Assembly: GCF_024166365.1 (NCBI RefSeq)
Contig: NC_064820.1
Location: 49,825,501-49,889,500, forward strand
Direction of reading: 5' to 3'
Length of the DNA: 64,000 nt
From: Elephas maximus indicus
Taxonomy: Eukaryota > Chordata > Mammalia > Proboscidea > Elephantidae
Part shown: in pieces, positions 44,679-55,239 of the stretch
Numbering within the stretch: position 1 is the first letter of the stretch
Layout of the letters: the number at the start of each line of letters is the position of its first letter
Notes under the pieces: generated by a model
Databases searched by the model: none
Told to the model about the DNA's origin: nothing
The model's input: the letters and a program-made list of their open reading frames with translations, nothing else
Made by a program: the position numbers and the translations under genes

Positions 44679-45089
44679 GTTGTCAATTTGATCTCATATA
44701 GATAATTCTTTAAAAGAGTACAGCGCTTAAGGCAAATATTCTTTATTGGTTGAGCTAAATTGTTGTTTAGTTTAAAGATGACTCGTGGGATAGTTTCAGT
44801 TCAAAGTTTAAAGATTATTTCCGGGCAATAGATTCGGGGCTTCCCCCAGTCTCAGTGGATCCGGTAAGTCTACTTACCGTAAGAATTTGAAGTTCTGTTC
44901 CATGTTTTCCTCTTTTTGATCAGGATTCAGCTGTATGATTCTTGATCAAAAAGTTCAGTAATGGTAGCCAGGCACCATCCATTTCTTCTGGTCTCATGGC
45001 AAAGGAGGTAGTGGTTCAATGGAGGCAATTAGACCAGCAGCCTGGTCCCTCCGCCTATTCCTTAGTCTCCTTCTTCCTCTGCTGCACCA

Positions 45090-45291
45090 GGAGAATCTGT
45101 TGCCATTGAGTTGATTCCGACTCCTAGTGACCCTATAGGACAAAGGAGGACTTCTCTATAGGGTTTCCAAGGCTGTAATCTTTACAGAAGCAAATTGCCA
45201 CAACCTTCTCCCTTGGCACGGCTGGTGGGTTCCAACCACCTGCCTTTCAGTTAGCAGCAGAGCTCTTAATCGCTGTGCCACCCAGGCCCCT
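45090..45291 (-). mobile_element. AfroSINE, long form
   Basis: 8-bp target duplication CTGCACCA (45082-45089 and 45292-45299). Confidence 0.9.
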
Positions 45292-46262
45292 CTGCACCAA
45301 ATGAATAGAGACCAATTGCTTTATCTTGGGTGGCCTCTTGCAAGTTTGTAAGACCTGGGTACTACTCAGTGAACTAGGAGGTAGGATAGAAACTCGAAAG
45401 ACCAGTTGATTAGGCCGTTTGATTGGAATGACTCATGAAACCATGACCCTAAACCTTGGAACCATGAGAACGGATCCCATGAGGTGTTTAGTTGTACCTG
45501 ACTGCTGTTGTTGTAAAGTTATATATAATACTCTATTTGCCATTTTTTCCAGTGCACAGCTTAATGATATCAGTTACATTAGTCAAGTTGTGTAACCATT
45601 ACCCTTAGTCAATGCCAAGTTTCCCATCACCACAGACAAACATTCCCTGAGAATAATCCCCCTCTTTCTCTCCCCTCTCCTGCCCCTCTTAACCACTGGT
45701 CTTTATATATTCGCCTATTCTTGTCATTTTATGTAGGTGAGACCATACAATATTTGTCCTTTTGTGATTGACTTATTTCATTCAGCATAATGTCTCCAAG
45801 GTTCATCTGTGTTGTAGTATGTATCAGGACTTCATCTTTCTTTAAGGCTGAGTAGCATTCCATTGTATGGATATGCCACATTTTGTTTGTCCACTTATCT
45901 GTTGATGGGTACTTGGGTTGTTTCCACCTTTTTGCTATTGTGAATAGTGCTGCAATGAACATCAATGTACATATGCCTGTTAATGTCACTACTTTTAGGT
46001 CCCTAGGGTATATACCTAGGAGTGGAATTGCTGGGTCATACAGTAGTGTTTTTTTTTCTAATTTTTGAGAATGTCCATACTGTTTTCCACAACAGTTGTA
46101 CCATTTTACATTTCCACCATCAGCGGATAAGGGTTTTGACCTCCCCACATTCTGGTCAACATGTTATTTTCTTTTTTTTCTGTCCCTTTTTTTTTTTTTA
46201 ATTGCCATTCTAGTAGGTGAATCTTATTATAGTTTTGATTTGCATGTCTCTAATGGCTAATG

Positions 46263-46416
46263 GGAAACCCTGGTGGCCTACTGGTTAAGCGCTATGGCTG
46301 CTAACCAAACGGTCGGCAGTTCGAATCCACAAAGTGCTCCTTGGAAACTCTATGGGGCAGTTCTACTCTGTCCTATAGGGTTGCTATGAGTCAGAGTAGG
46401 CTCAACAGCAACAGAT
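46263..46416 (+). mobile_element. AfroSINE, short form
   Basis: Perfect 12-bp target duplication TAATGGCTAATG (46251-46262 and 46417-46428). Confidence 0.95.
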
Positions 46417-46431
46417 TAATGGCTAATGAGA

Positions 46432-46484
46432 CTCATAGGGTCGCTATAAGTTGGAATTGACTCGACGGCACAGGTTTGGTTTTT
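46432..46484 (+). mobile_element. AfroSINE tail only
   Basis: A second tail unit (AGGGTCGCTATAAGTTGGAA) directly after the SINE at 46263-46416. Confidence 0.8.
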
Positions 46485-47615
46485 TTTTTTCTTCAGTAAT
46501 GATTAATGACAATAAGCATCTTCTCATGTGCTTTTTGTCTACTTGAATATCCATTTGGTGAAGATTCTGCTTTTGTCCTTTGCCCATTTTTGACTGGGTT
46601 GTCTTTTTGTAGTTAAGTTGTAGAAGTTTTCTCTTAGTTATTTTTGATATATAAAAATGATATTGGTTGTTTTGTGCTGAGCTCTTTTAGTTTGGGGTAA
46701 ATATTCATTGGTTTTCTAGGTAAATAGCTATTTTCATCTCTTCCTTCTCAATTCTTGTACAGCACTTCTTTTCCTAATCCTATCATATTGGCTAGAGGCT
46801 CCAACATGCTGTTGAATAGTAGGGATGATAGCTGTTTTTCTTGCCCTATTCTATGCTTCATTTTTTATATACGTATTTCTTAAATGAGAGTTGAATTTAC
46901 TTTTTAAAAATCCTGCAAATAGCAACTAATAATAAGACTTTTTCCCTTTAATCTGTTACTTTCTTCAATGCCTAGAACACTGCCTAACTCAATAAATACT
47001 TTTAAATTTAATGTGGTAGATTAATATTCTTTTTTTTCTTGATTCCTATGAAAAACCATACTTGGTCATAATGTATTAATATTTTATATGCTGCTGAATA
47101 TTTTATATACTGCTGGATTTTTGCATCTCTTTTTATAAATGAGATATTAATATATTAATCTATATATTCCCCCTCAATATCACCCTTGCATGTTTTGAGT
47201 AGTGAGATTATATTAATTTCAGCAACGCACTGGGTGGCCTTTTCTGTTCTTTGAGATAGTTAGTATAAGATAAGGATTATCAGCTCTTCCAATGTTTGGT
47301 AAAACCTCTAAGACCACTTAGGACTTGTGTTTGTTTGAAAGAAAGATGTTTAACTCATTTAATTTCTTTAATGGTTGTTGGCTTATTTAGATTTTCTCTA
47401 TCTTTTTAAGTCAACTTTGAGAAAGTAGCTTTTAAAGAAATTGCCTCTTTTATCTGTGATATCTAAACTATTTTCACAGTTGCACAACATTCTTTTACTG
47501 TCTATAGTTACCACTCTCTTTTTTATTCTTACATAGTTGTGTTTGAAGAGGGATTCTCGTGCAAAGGAACAGTTTAAAAGTTTAGATCTCAATAATAATA
47601 AAAAGTGTATTTATA

Positions 47616-48021
47616 TAAGACCAGACTTAATGGTCTGACTGAGACTGGAAGGACCCTCGTGGTCATGGACCCCAGACCTTCTGTTGCCCCAGGACAGGAA
47701 CCATTTCTGAAGCCAACTCTTCAGACATGGATTGGACTGGACAGTGGGTTGGAGAGGGATGCTGGTGAGGAGTGAGCTTCTTGGATCAGGTGGACACTTG
47801 AGACTATGTTGGCATCTCCTGCCTGGAGGGGAGATGAGAGGGTGGAGGGGGTTAGAAGCTGGCGAAAAGGACACGAAAAGAGAGAGTGGAGGGAGAAAGC
47901 AGGCTGTCTCATTAGGGGGAGAGTAATTGGGAGTGTGTAGCAAGGTGTATATGGGTTTTTGTGTGAGAGACTGACTTGATTCGTAAACTTTCACTTAAAG
48001 CACAATAAAAATTATTTTTTA
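47616..48021 (+). mobile_element. L1 3' UTR end
   Basis: Perfect 16-bp target duplication AAAAAGTGTATTTATA (47600-47615 and 48022-48037). Ends in AGCACAATAAAAATT(A)n. Confidence 0.93.
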
Positions 48022-48094
48022 AAAAAGTGTATTTATAAATGTAAAAACATTATTTGTTTAGAAACTTAAAAATGCTCCCAACTCATGGGCTACA

Positions 48095-48340
48095 GACAAA
48101 TAGAAATTTATTCTCTCACAGTTTGGGAGGCTAGAAGTCCAAATTCAGGGCGCAGCTCCAAGAGAAGGCTTTCTCTCCTTGTTGGCTTTGGGGGAAGGTC
48201 CTTGTCATCAATCTTCCCCTGGTCTAGGAACTTCTCAGCACAGGGACCCCAGGTCCAAAGGACATACTTCCCTCCTGGTTCTTCATTCTTGGTGTCATGA
48301 AGTCTCTCTCTTCTCTGCTTCCTATGTTCTTTGTCTCTTA
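48095..48340 (-). mobile_element. MaLR-type LTR, partial
   Basis: Reverse 3' half of the LTR family (AAATTTATTCTCTCACAGTT ... AGTCCAAATTCAGGG). Confidence 0.82.
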
Positions 48341-48403
48341 AGCTTCCACGTCACATTGATTAAGGGTAGGGTTGCACAGCCAGTTACTATAATTACTGTC
48401 AAT

Positions 48404-48575
48404 AAGTTGTTGTTAGGTACTGTTGAGTTGGTTGCAACTCACAGCGACCCCATCTACAACACAATGAAACACGCCCAGTCCGATTCCATCCTCAAAATCA
48501 TTGTTATGCTTGAGCTCACTGCTGTAGCCACTGTGCCAATCCATCTCCTCGAGAGCCTTCCCCTTTTTCGCTGTC
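48404..48575 (-). mobile_element. RTE 3'-end fragment
   Basis: AAGTTGTTGTTAGGTACTGT to GCCTTCCCCTTTTTCGCTG, followed by a SINE-like tail to about 48640. Confidence 0.82.
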
Positions 48576-48874
48576 CCTGTATGTCAATAGGATTGCTAGG
48601 AGTCCAAATCCAATCCACGGCAACTGGTTTTTTTTTGGTTTCTACATCAATAAGTTATACACCTGTAAAAAGTTGACTTGACCAAATAAATAAACAAACC
48701 TGGGATGTACTGAAATATACATGTCAAAGCAGCCTGTATTATTTTTTGATATACAAATGAAACTAAAATTAAAGAAAGTGGGGGGTGAACCCCAACTATT
48801 TTAACTAAAGAACCTAGAAAAGGAAAACCAGAAGAAACCCAAAGTATTCAGAAAGATAAAAAGAAGAAAGCACG

Positions 48875-49470
48875 ACATCGCGGCGCTTTACGGCTGTAGC
48901 ACTCCACACAGTCGCAGTCATGGCTCCGACCCAGCAGGAACAACTGGCAGCGGCACACCCAGCGCAGGAACCGGAGCGAAGCCCGGCCGCAAGGAAGACA
49001 AGTAGTGCTGCGAGGCGGCAGCAAGAAGCGGGTGGTGCTCAGCATCGCATACCTGGGCTATATCCTGCTACGCTTCTGGCCTCCGCGCGCGTGCTTGCAC
49101 CCTCCTTGGCACCCAGCAAGGCCAGGCGGGGCTTCTCTCAGTTACGGGCTTCTCTCAGTTACGGGCTTCTCTCAGTTACGGGCTTTTCGTGCAGCGCAGT
49201 CTGGGAGAGGACAGGCTCGAAGAATAGGCCCAAGTAAAGCAAGAACTAGCGCGTGGCGGCCGGGCTGCCCACATGCTCATGGACGCCGGTCGGCGTAGCT
49301 CCCTTCCCGGCGATTTGAGGGTGGTCCCGGCTTTCGTAGACCAAGCAGGAGGCCAGCCTCTGTCCTGTGGACGCTGAGCGGACGCGCGTGATCGCCGCTG
49401 CCGGGTGGCCGGCGGCGCCCAGAACCAGGCCTGGCCCACCGTGGGCTACCCTGCAAGCTAGCTGTGTTGT
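48875..49470. other. Unidentified GC-rich, CpG-rich island
   Basis: About 600 bp of high GC and many CpG in an otherwise AT-rich intron. A 105-codon frame (48920-49237, plus) starts MAPTQQEQLAAAHPAQ in a reasonable initiation context, but I do not recognise it and other frames are open on both strands. It could be a retrocopied gene 5' end or a regulatory CpG island. No poly(A) or target duplication was found. Confidence 0.5.
49129..49179 (+). repeat. 17-bp tandem repeat, three copies
   Basis: GGGCTTCTCTCAGTTAC three times without mismatch, in the GC-rich island. Confidence 0.97.
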
Positions 49471-49489
49471 GTACATCTTCTCCCTCTAC

Positions 49490-49640
49490 TGTTTGATGTT
49501 TCAGTTTCTGATGCAAGTATGTTAAAATCTGCTACTATTAGGGGCTTTATGTCCATTTTTTCTTATAATTCTGTCCAGTTTTGTCATATATCTCTTGAGG
49601 TTATGTTTTGAGATGCACACAAGTACTCTACTGATCCGAG
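49490..49640 (-). mobile_element. Old L1 ORF2 relic (continues at 50420-50640)
   Basis: TTAAAATCTGCTACTATTAGG ... TTTATGTCC resembles reverse L1 ORF2. The second piece (ACCAACCTTCCTTTGGTTAG) looks like the same L1. Weak. Confidence 0.4.
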
Positions 49641-49930
49641 GTGGAGATTAGAGCGAGGCAAGTAAAGGCACTTGCCTAGGGTGCAAAATTTAAGAGGACA
49701 CCGAAAACCTCAGTAATCGAGATAAATATCTTAATATAGTATTTTTTAGAGTAAAAATTAATGCCTAAAAATCCGTGATGAATAAAATACTACAATTTTA
49801 AATAAAAACAGAATGTGACCCTGCACTTGCTCGATTCACTTCACTTACCTTACTCTACTAGTCTTTGCCCTGGTTGTATCTTCTTGGCGAACTGATCTTT
49901 TTAAATGATTCTTTAAACTCTCTCTAGTGG
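49641..49930. other. Nothing recognised
   Basis: No supported gene or known repeat. Confidence 0.35.
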
Positions 49931-50200
49931 GCAGTAGTGGTTCAGTGGTAGAATTCTGGCCTTTTTCATGCTGGAGACCTGGGTTAGATTCCCAGCCGAT
50001 GTACATCATGTGTAGCCACCACCTGCTGTCAGTGGAGGCTTGTGTGTTGCTGGGGTGCTGAACAGGTCTCAGCAGAGCTTCCAAGCTAAGACGGTGATCT
50101 GAAGGATCAGCTAATGGAAACCCTGTGGCTCACGATGGTCCATTGTGCATGGGGTTGCCATGTGTCAGGGACTGACTTGATGGTGGCTGACAACAGCACA
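49931..50200 (+). mobile_element. tRNA-Gly-headed SINE with RTE-derived body
   Basis: The head (49931-50001) resembles tRNA-Gly: A box TGGTTCAGTGG (49938-49948), then GTAGAATTCTGGCC, and B box GGTTAGATTCC (49982-49992). The body resembles the RTE 5' region (GGCTTGTGTGTTGCTGGGGT, GAGCTTCCAAGCTAAGAC). The tail (GGGTTGCCATGTGTCAGG ... GGCTGACAACAGCA) resembles the RTE 3' end. It differs from the AfroSINEs by head and body. Confidence 0.75.
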
Positions 50201-50204
50201 CTTC

Positions 50205-50412
50205 CTCTAGGAGTCCCTGGGTAGTGTAAACAGTTAATGTGCTTGGCTGCTAACCCAGGGTTGGAGGTTCAAGTCCACCCAGAGATCCCTTGGAAGAAAG
50301 GCTTGGGAATCTACTTCCAAAAAAATTAGCCATTGAAAACCTTATGGAGCATAGTTCTACTCTGACACGTGGGGATTTACCATGAGTTGGAATCAATTCC
50401 ATGGCAACTGGT
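50205..50412 (+). mobile_element. AfroSINE, long form
   Basis: The middle segment AATCTACTTCCAAAAAAATT aligns with the RTE 5' region at about 1170-1200. Confidence 0.88.
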
Positions 50413-50944
50413 TATGGCTAAACTCCTTGTATTCCTGTTACAGTTTTTTGCTTAAATTCTATTTTTCTGATCTTAATATTATTACACCAACCTTCCTTTG
50501 GTTAGTTTTTGTTACATTTATTTTTTTCACCCACTTTATTTTGTGCTTTCTCTTTGTCATCCTTTCTCTCTGCTTTTTTTTTTTTTTCCTTCTTTTGGCT
50601 TCATAAAGTTTTGTACATTTTCTGTGCCTTCATATTTTTTACTGAAGTTTTAGGCTGAACTAGGTCAAGGAAAAACTTCCTTGGTAAAATATGTATAACA
50701 TCTAGGATAAAGAGATGTGTCTCCTTGGGGCTATTCCTGTGACGCAAATGTTCTCAAAAAACAAACACCAGTAAATGTGAATTGTGTGAATAAGTGTATT
50801 ATTTTACTAATGAAAGCGATTGTCACATCGGTAAAATTCCATAAGCATTTATTGAGGGCTTACCTTATGTCGGTTTTTTTTTCAGGCAAAGTATACAATA
50901 AGGAGGAAGTCATAGTATATGCCCTCAAATGTTTTTCTGACATC

Positions 50945-51541
50945 TAACTAGACCTCCGTGCTACATTTGATGCTTTTATCCATTCCTTCCTTGAAAATAT
51001 CCATATCCCTGGTTTACAAGACACTAATCTCTCCTGATACTCCTAATACTAAAAAACTACCTTCTCTGCCTCTTCCTGGACTCATCTTCCTGTGCCCTTT
51101 CCTCAGTACTTGACATTCCTCAAGGTTCCGTCCCAGACCTACTGCCCTTTTCTTTCTACATCTGCAACCTTGCCAGTTCAATCCCTTTCATGCTTTAAAT
51201 TACTACATGTCAGTAACTCCAAAATATCTTTATCTACTTTGACCTCCACCCAAATATATTCTGACACATATGTCCAATTGCTGCTAAACGTGTACTTGGA
51301 TATCCCAAACCCTCCCCTATCTCAAATCTCCAACCGAAGGCATCATCTTTTGCCACTTCATTTCTAAATCTACTTCTCCACTTTTCCTTATCTCACTTAA
51401 CCATGTTCAGTTACCTGAGCCATGAGTCATTCCATCCTCTTCCCAAACTCCCCACAAGTCACAAACACCTGTAAATTTTACTTCTTTACCTGTAAATTGT
51501 ACTTCTTTTTTAGATCAGTCTTCTCTCCATTACTGTTACCA
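50945..51541 (+). mobile_element. L2/CR1-group LINE ORF2 relic
   Basis: A decayed RT box can be read (DIPQGSV then CNLA) and the following sequence fits L2. It appears to continue at 52400-52620 after two insertions. Confidence 0.55.
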
Positions 51542-51552
51542 CTGCCCTAATT

Positions 51553-51717
51553 AAAAAAAAAAAAAAAAAAACCATTGCCAAGTCAATTCCAACTCATAGC
51601 AACCCTAAAGGATGGAGTAGAACTGCCCCACAGGGCTTCCAAAGAGTAGCTGGTAGATTCAAACCGCCGACCTTTTAGTTAGCAGCCAAGCTCTTAACCA
51701 CTGTGCTATCAGGGCTC
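51553..51717 (-). mobile_element. AfroSINE, short form
   Basis: 11-bp target duplication CTGCCCTAATT (51542-51552 and 51718-51728). Confidence 0.95.
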
Positions 51718-51729
51718 CTGCCCTAATTT

Positions 51730-52389
51730 GTTGTTGTTAGGTGCTGTCGAGTCACTTCTCAGTGACCCTGTGTACAACAGAACAAAACACTGCTCGTCCT
51801 GCACCATTCCCATGATCCTTGTTATGCTTGAGCCCATTGTTGCAGCCACTGTGTCAACTCATCTCATTGAGAGTCTTCTTTTTTGCTGACCCTCTGCTTT
51901 ACCAAGCATGATGTCCTTCAGGGACTGATCCCTCCGATAACATGTCCAAAGTATGTGAGACGTAGTCTCACCATTCTTGATTCTAAGCAGCATTCTGGCT
52001 GTACTTCCGCCAAGACAGATTTGTTTGTTCTTTTGGCAGTCCATGGTATATTCCATATTCTTCACCAACATCATAATTCAAAGGCATCAATTCTTCAGTC
52101 TCCTTATTCATTGTCCAGCTTTCACATGCTATGAGGTGATTGAAAACAGCATGGCTTAGGTCAGGCACACCTTAGTTTCAAGGTGACATCTTTGCTTTTT
52201 AATACTTTAAAGAGGTCTTGTAGCAGATTTGCCTAATGCAATACATCATTTGATTTCTTGACTGCTGCTTCCGTGGGTGTTGATTGTGGATCCAAGTAAG
52301 ACGAAATCCTTGACAACTTCAATCTTTTCACCATTCGTCATGATGTTGCTTATTGGTCCAGTTGTGAGGATTTTTGTTTTCTTTATGTT
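51730..52389 (-). mobile_element. RTE LINE 3' fragment (660 bp)
   Basis: RTE in reverse with 10-bp target duplication GCCCTAATTT (51720-51729 and 52390-52399). RT C-terminal region only. Confidence 0.95.
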
Positions 52390-52620
52390 GCCCTAATTTA
52401 GGACCTCGTTAATTATGTCCTGAACTACTGAGCCTCCTAGTCACCTCCCTTCTCCCAGTCTTGTTCTCCCACTTGAATCTGTATTCCCACAGCACTCACT
52501 GCTTTACTGTATCTTAGTCCTACCATACCATGAGAAAGTAAGAGTTTATCTATGTCTTTTGACAGAGCGTGAGCTCCCTAGGAACATCCTTGAACCCCCA
52601 CCACATAGCACAATGCTGTT

Positions 52621-53265
52621 ATTAGTGCTAAAGTTTCTTGACCTGACCTCTGATGTAATTTTATGTCAATGTTTCATTTTATCTTTTTTTTAGGCTTTTA
52701 ATTCCATTAAAATATTGTTACTTTTTTTGTTTAAGGAAATAAGATTGTTTTTGTTCAAAGTATTATGTCTCCAAATTTTCTAAAATTACACAGTGCTTTT
52801 CAGAAACATACTACCCTTTCATCCTCAAGTAATGAGGATCGACTCAATATGATATCTCATTTTTAGTATTTTTAAGATGATGTTATTATCTCATTGAAAG
52901 CATTATTATTTGTCTTATTAATTATGGTGTTATTTCTGTTCATTCTGCTGGAGGCTGCTTTATTTGTGTTGATTCTGTTGGTATTGGTTTGCTGTCACTG
53001 TTGTTTCCAATATTAAGTGTCAGAGGGTTGAATGGGTGATTTGCAAGGAGTGTCTATCCCTGTTTGGTTCAGTCTGTGATCTAATTTTGGTCTCTGGAGG
53101 TCTCTGAAGATTTCTAAGTGCTCAAGATCTGTTAAGACCAACACTGAAACATTACACATAATAAATTCATTTTGTAAAAATTAGATTCTGGGTTTTAAGG
53201 AAAGGGTCCTGCTGTTGTAGAAAGGTAAGCTTCCTCTCTCACTTGGGTGTATTGTACAGAATCTT
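52621..53265. other. Nothing recognised
   Basis: AT-rich intron 1 sequence. Confidence 0.4.
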
Positions 53266-53345
53266 ACTACTCAAAGTGCAGTCCCCAGACCTGCAGCAAT
53301 GGCATCACCTGGGAGCTTGTTAGAATGCAGTTTGAAAAGCGCTGG
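53266..53345. mobile_element. MER5A-like relic
   Basis: ACTCAAAGTGCAGTCCCCAG ... CATCACCTGGGAGCTTGTTA is typical of MER5 elements. Confidence 0.7.
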
Positions 53346-53869
53346 TATAAAGAACTCTTTATAGAACACTGTCAAATGGAAACAGAGCAAAGGTACCTGC
53401 CAATGTTAGAAAAGGATGCCCAGGATAAAGACTATAAGAAGGATTTACTCAGCTGCTGTCAGTAGCTCAAGGTGATGAGTGCAATTTAAGAAGGGCAATA
53501 CATAAGTAAACAATGTCCAGGATGTGGTTGCTTAGGTCCACACCTTCCCATCGTAGTGGACCTCACTGCTTAATGGAACCATATCACACTAGATTCCTAC
53601 AAACAAAGGTGCCCGCTGCTGTCACCAAGTAGGCAGGAAGGACACATCAAGCCATGATGCATGAGACTATGATGCCCAAATAAACTCCTAGACACTTTTT
53701 GAAACACTGGGATAATGTTCAGCAAATGTACAGTAGGTGGGGGTTTTTCTCTCCTTAAAATGAAGACATCTTGTCACTGATCCTTCTCACAGCATAGACA
53801 CTAGAGTGGTTAGGGGTGATTCTTAAAAGGATTTGGATAATTTTGTGGCACAGAGATGTGCTGAGAGGC
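53346..53869. other. Nothing recognised
   Basis: No supported gene or repeat. Confidence 0.4.
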
Positions 53870-54100
53870 ATTACAGCACAGTGGTTCAGCATGTGGAGAC
53901 GGACTACCCAGTTCAAAGGTGGCACTGCTGCTTACTAGCCGACCTTGGGCCTGTCTCTTAATTCTCTGTGTCTCAGTTTCTTTATCTGTCAGATGGGGAT
54001 GGTTATATAGCACCTACCTCATAGGGTTGTGAGAACTGCATGAGTTTATACATTTAAGTGCTGGGAACAGGGATGACAGTAAACACTCAATGAAAGTTAA
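53870..54100 (+). mobile_element. MIR SINE
   Basis: Good MIR order: GCACTGCTGCTTACTAGCC, CTCAGTTTCTTTATCTGTCA, GCACCTACCTCATAGGGTTG. Confidence 0.9.
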
Positions 54101-54585
54101 CAACAAAGGCAGTAATGGGAAGCCAATATGCAGCACAGTGCCTGGCACATAGTACATGTCCAGGTGACCACTAAGTGTTTGTGGAATGTGCCACTTATCA
54201 ATTTATTGCCCTTCAGCTTCAAATTCACCCTTAATTGCCTACTCTCTGACATGGAGGTGGATCCTTTCAATGTTTTTCCTTTGCCAGCTGGCACGATGTT
54301 AGACTTTATCAATAGAGGACACTAGGGAGACGTTGCAGGAAGAGGCAGTTTTCCTTCCTGGTCTCCGGTGTGCTCCTGGCTGCAGGCTCTTGGAGAGCTG
54401 CTCCAAGCCCAGGCTCCCATAGTGCTTGGTGGCCAGTAGCTTCCCTCCTCACCCCTCTCAGGCAGTTTTGTAGCAGAATGTCTTTAGTGAGATGCCTCCC
54501 TGTGAAGAACTTACCCTGGCACACTAGAGGATGGCTAGCCAGTGTGGGCCACGGGGATTTTTCTGCCACTCATAGAGCCACAACC
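54101..54585. other. Nothing recognised
   Basis: A short MIR or L2 end may lie at 54128-54180. Open frames on both strands at 54309-54569 show no recognisable product. Confidence 0.35.
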
Positions 54586-54735
54586 CATCCTGTGGCACCT
54601 CAGAAGACAGGCCTGGCAATCTGCTTCCGAAAGGTCATAGCCTTGAAAACCCTATGGAGCAGTTCTGCTCTACACACATGGAGTCGCCATGGGTCTGAAT
54701 CAACTCAGTGGCAACTAACAGCAACGTGCAGAACA
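54586..54735 (+). mobile_element. AfroSINE, long form, head lost
   Basis: Middle segment and tail only (GAAGACAGGCCTGGCAATCT, GGAGTCGCCATGGGTCTGAA). Confidence 0.85.
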
Positions 54736-54785
54736 ACTCTCAAGCAAAAATACATATTCTTAAAGTCAAGTTTTCCTTTGAGATG

Positions 54786-55239
54786 TGTTATGGATTGAAT
54801 AGTGTCCCCTCAAAAATGCGTATCACCTTGGCTAAGCCACAATTCCCGGTATTGTGCGGTTGTCCACCATTCTATGATCTGATTAAGTGTTATAAATCCT
54901 AACTTCTATGATTAGGATTAGGTTGTATCTTGAGTGAATCTCGTCTGAGATATAGAAGAGGGAAGCAAGACGAGAGGAGAGGGACCTCATTACCATGCAG
55001 CAAGAAGAGCCAGGAGCAGAGCATATCCTTTGGAGCTGGGGTCCCTGTGCTGAGAAGCTCCTAGACCAAGGGAAGATTGATGACCAGGACCTTCCCCCAG
55101 AACCAATAGAGAGTGAAAACCTTCCTCTGGAGCTGAATTCAGACGTCTAGCCTCCTCAACTGTGAGAGAATAAATTTCCGTTTGTTAAAGCCACCCACTT
55201 GTGGTATTTCTGTTATAGCAGCATTAGATAACTAAGACA
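54786..55239 (+). mobile_element. MaLR-type LTR
   Basis: TGTTATGGATTGAATAGTG to ATAACTAAGACA, flanked by AGATG and GGATG (4 of 5). Confidence 0.92.

Larger units (their letters stand above)
43722..46633 (-). mobile_element. L1 3' end with long 3' UTR and nested insertions
   Basis: Perfect 12-bp target duplications TTAGTTATTTTT (43710-43721 and 46634-46645; exact edge within the T run). It contains ORF2 end sequence (45729-46148, frame with WHIHTMECYSALKKDEVL), a 3' UTR, three SINEs, a stray SINE tail and the 28S-RTE chimera. Confidence 0.85.
42005..47599 (-). mobile_element. Old L1 ORF2 (host of a nested cluster)
   Basis: L1 ORF2-derived sequence in reverse: 42005-42356, 43596-43721 and 46646-47599 read as one continuous old L1 once the insertions at 42357-43595 and 43722-46633 are removed. 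No long frame remains. Confidence 0.8.

Noticed and set aside
54309-54569. Overlapping long frames on both strands as exons
   Set aside because: No family similarity and no consistent splice sites. Frames open on both strands reflect GC-rich composition.
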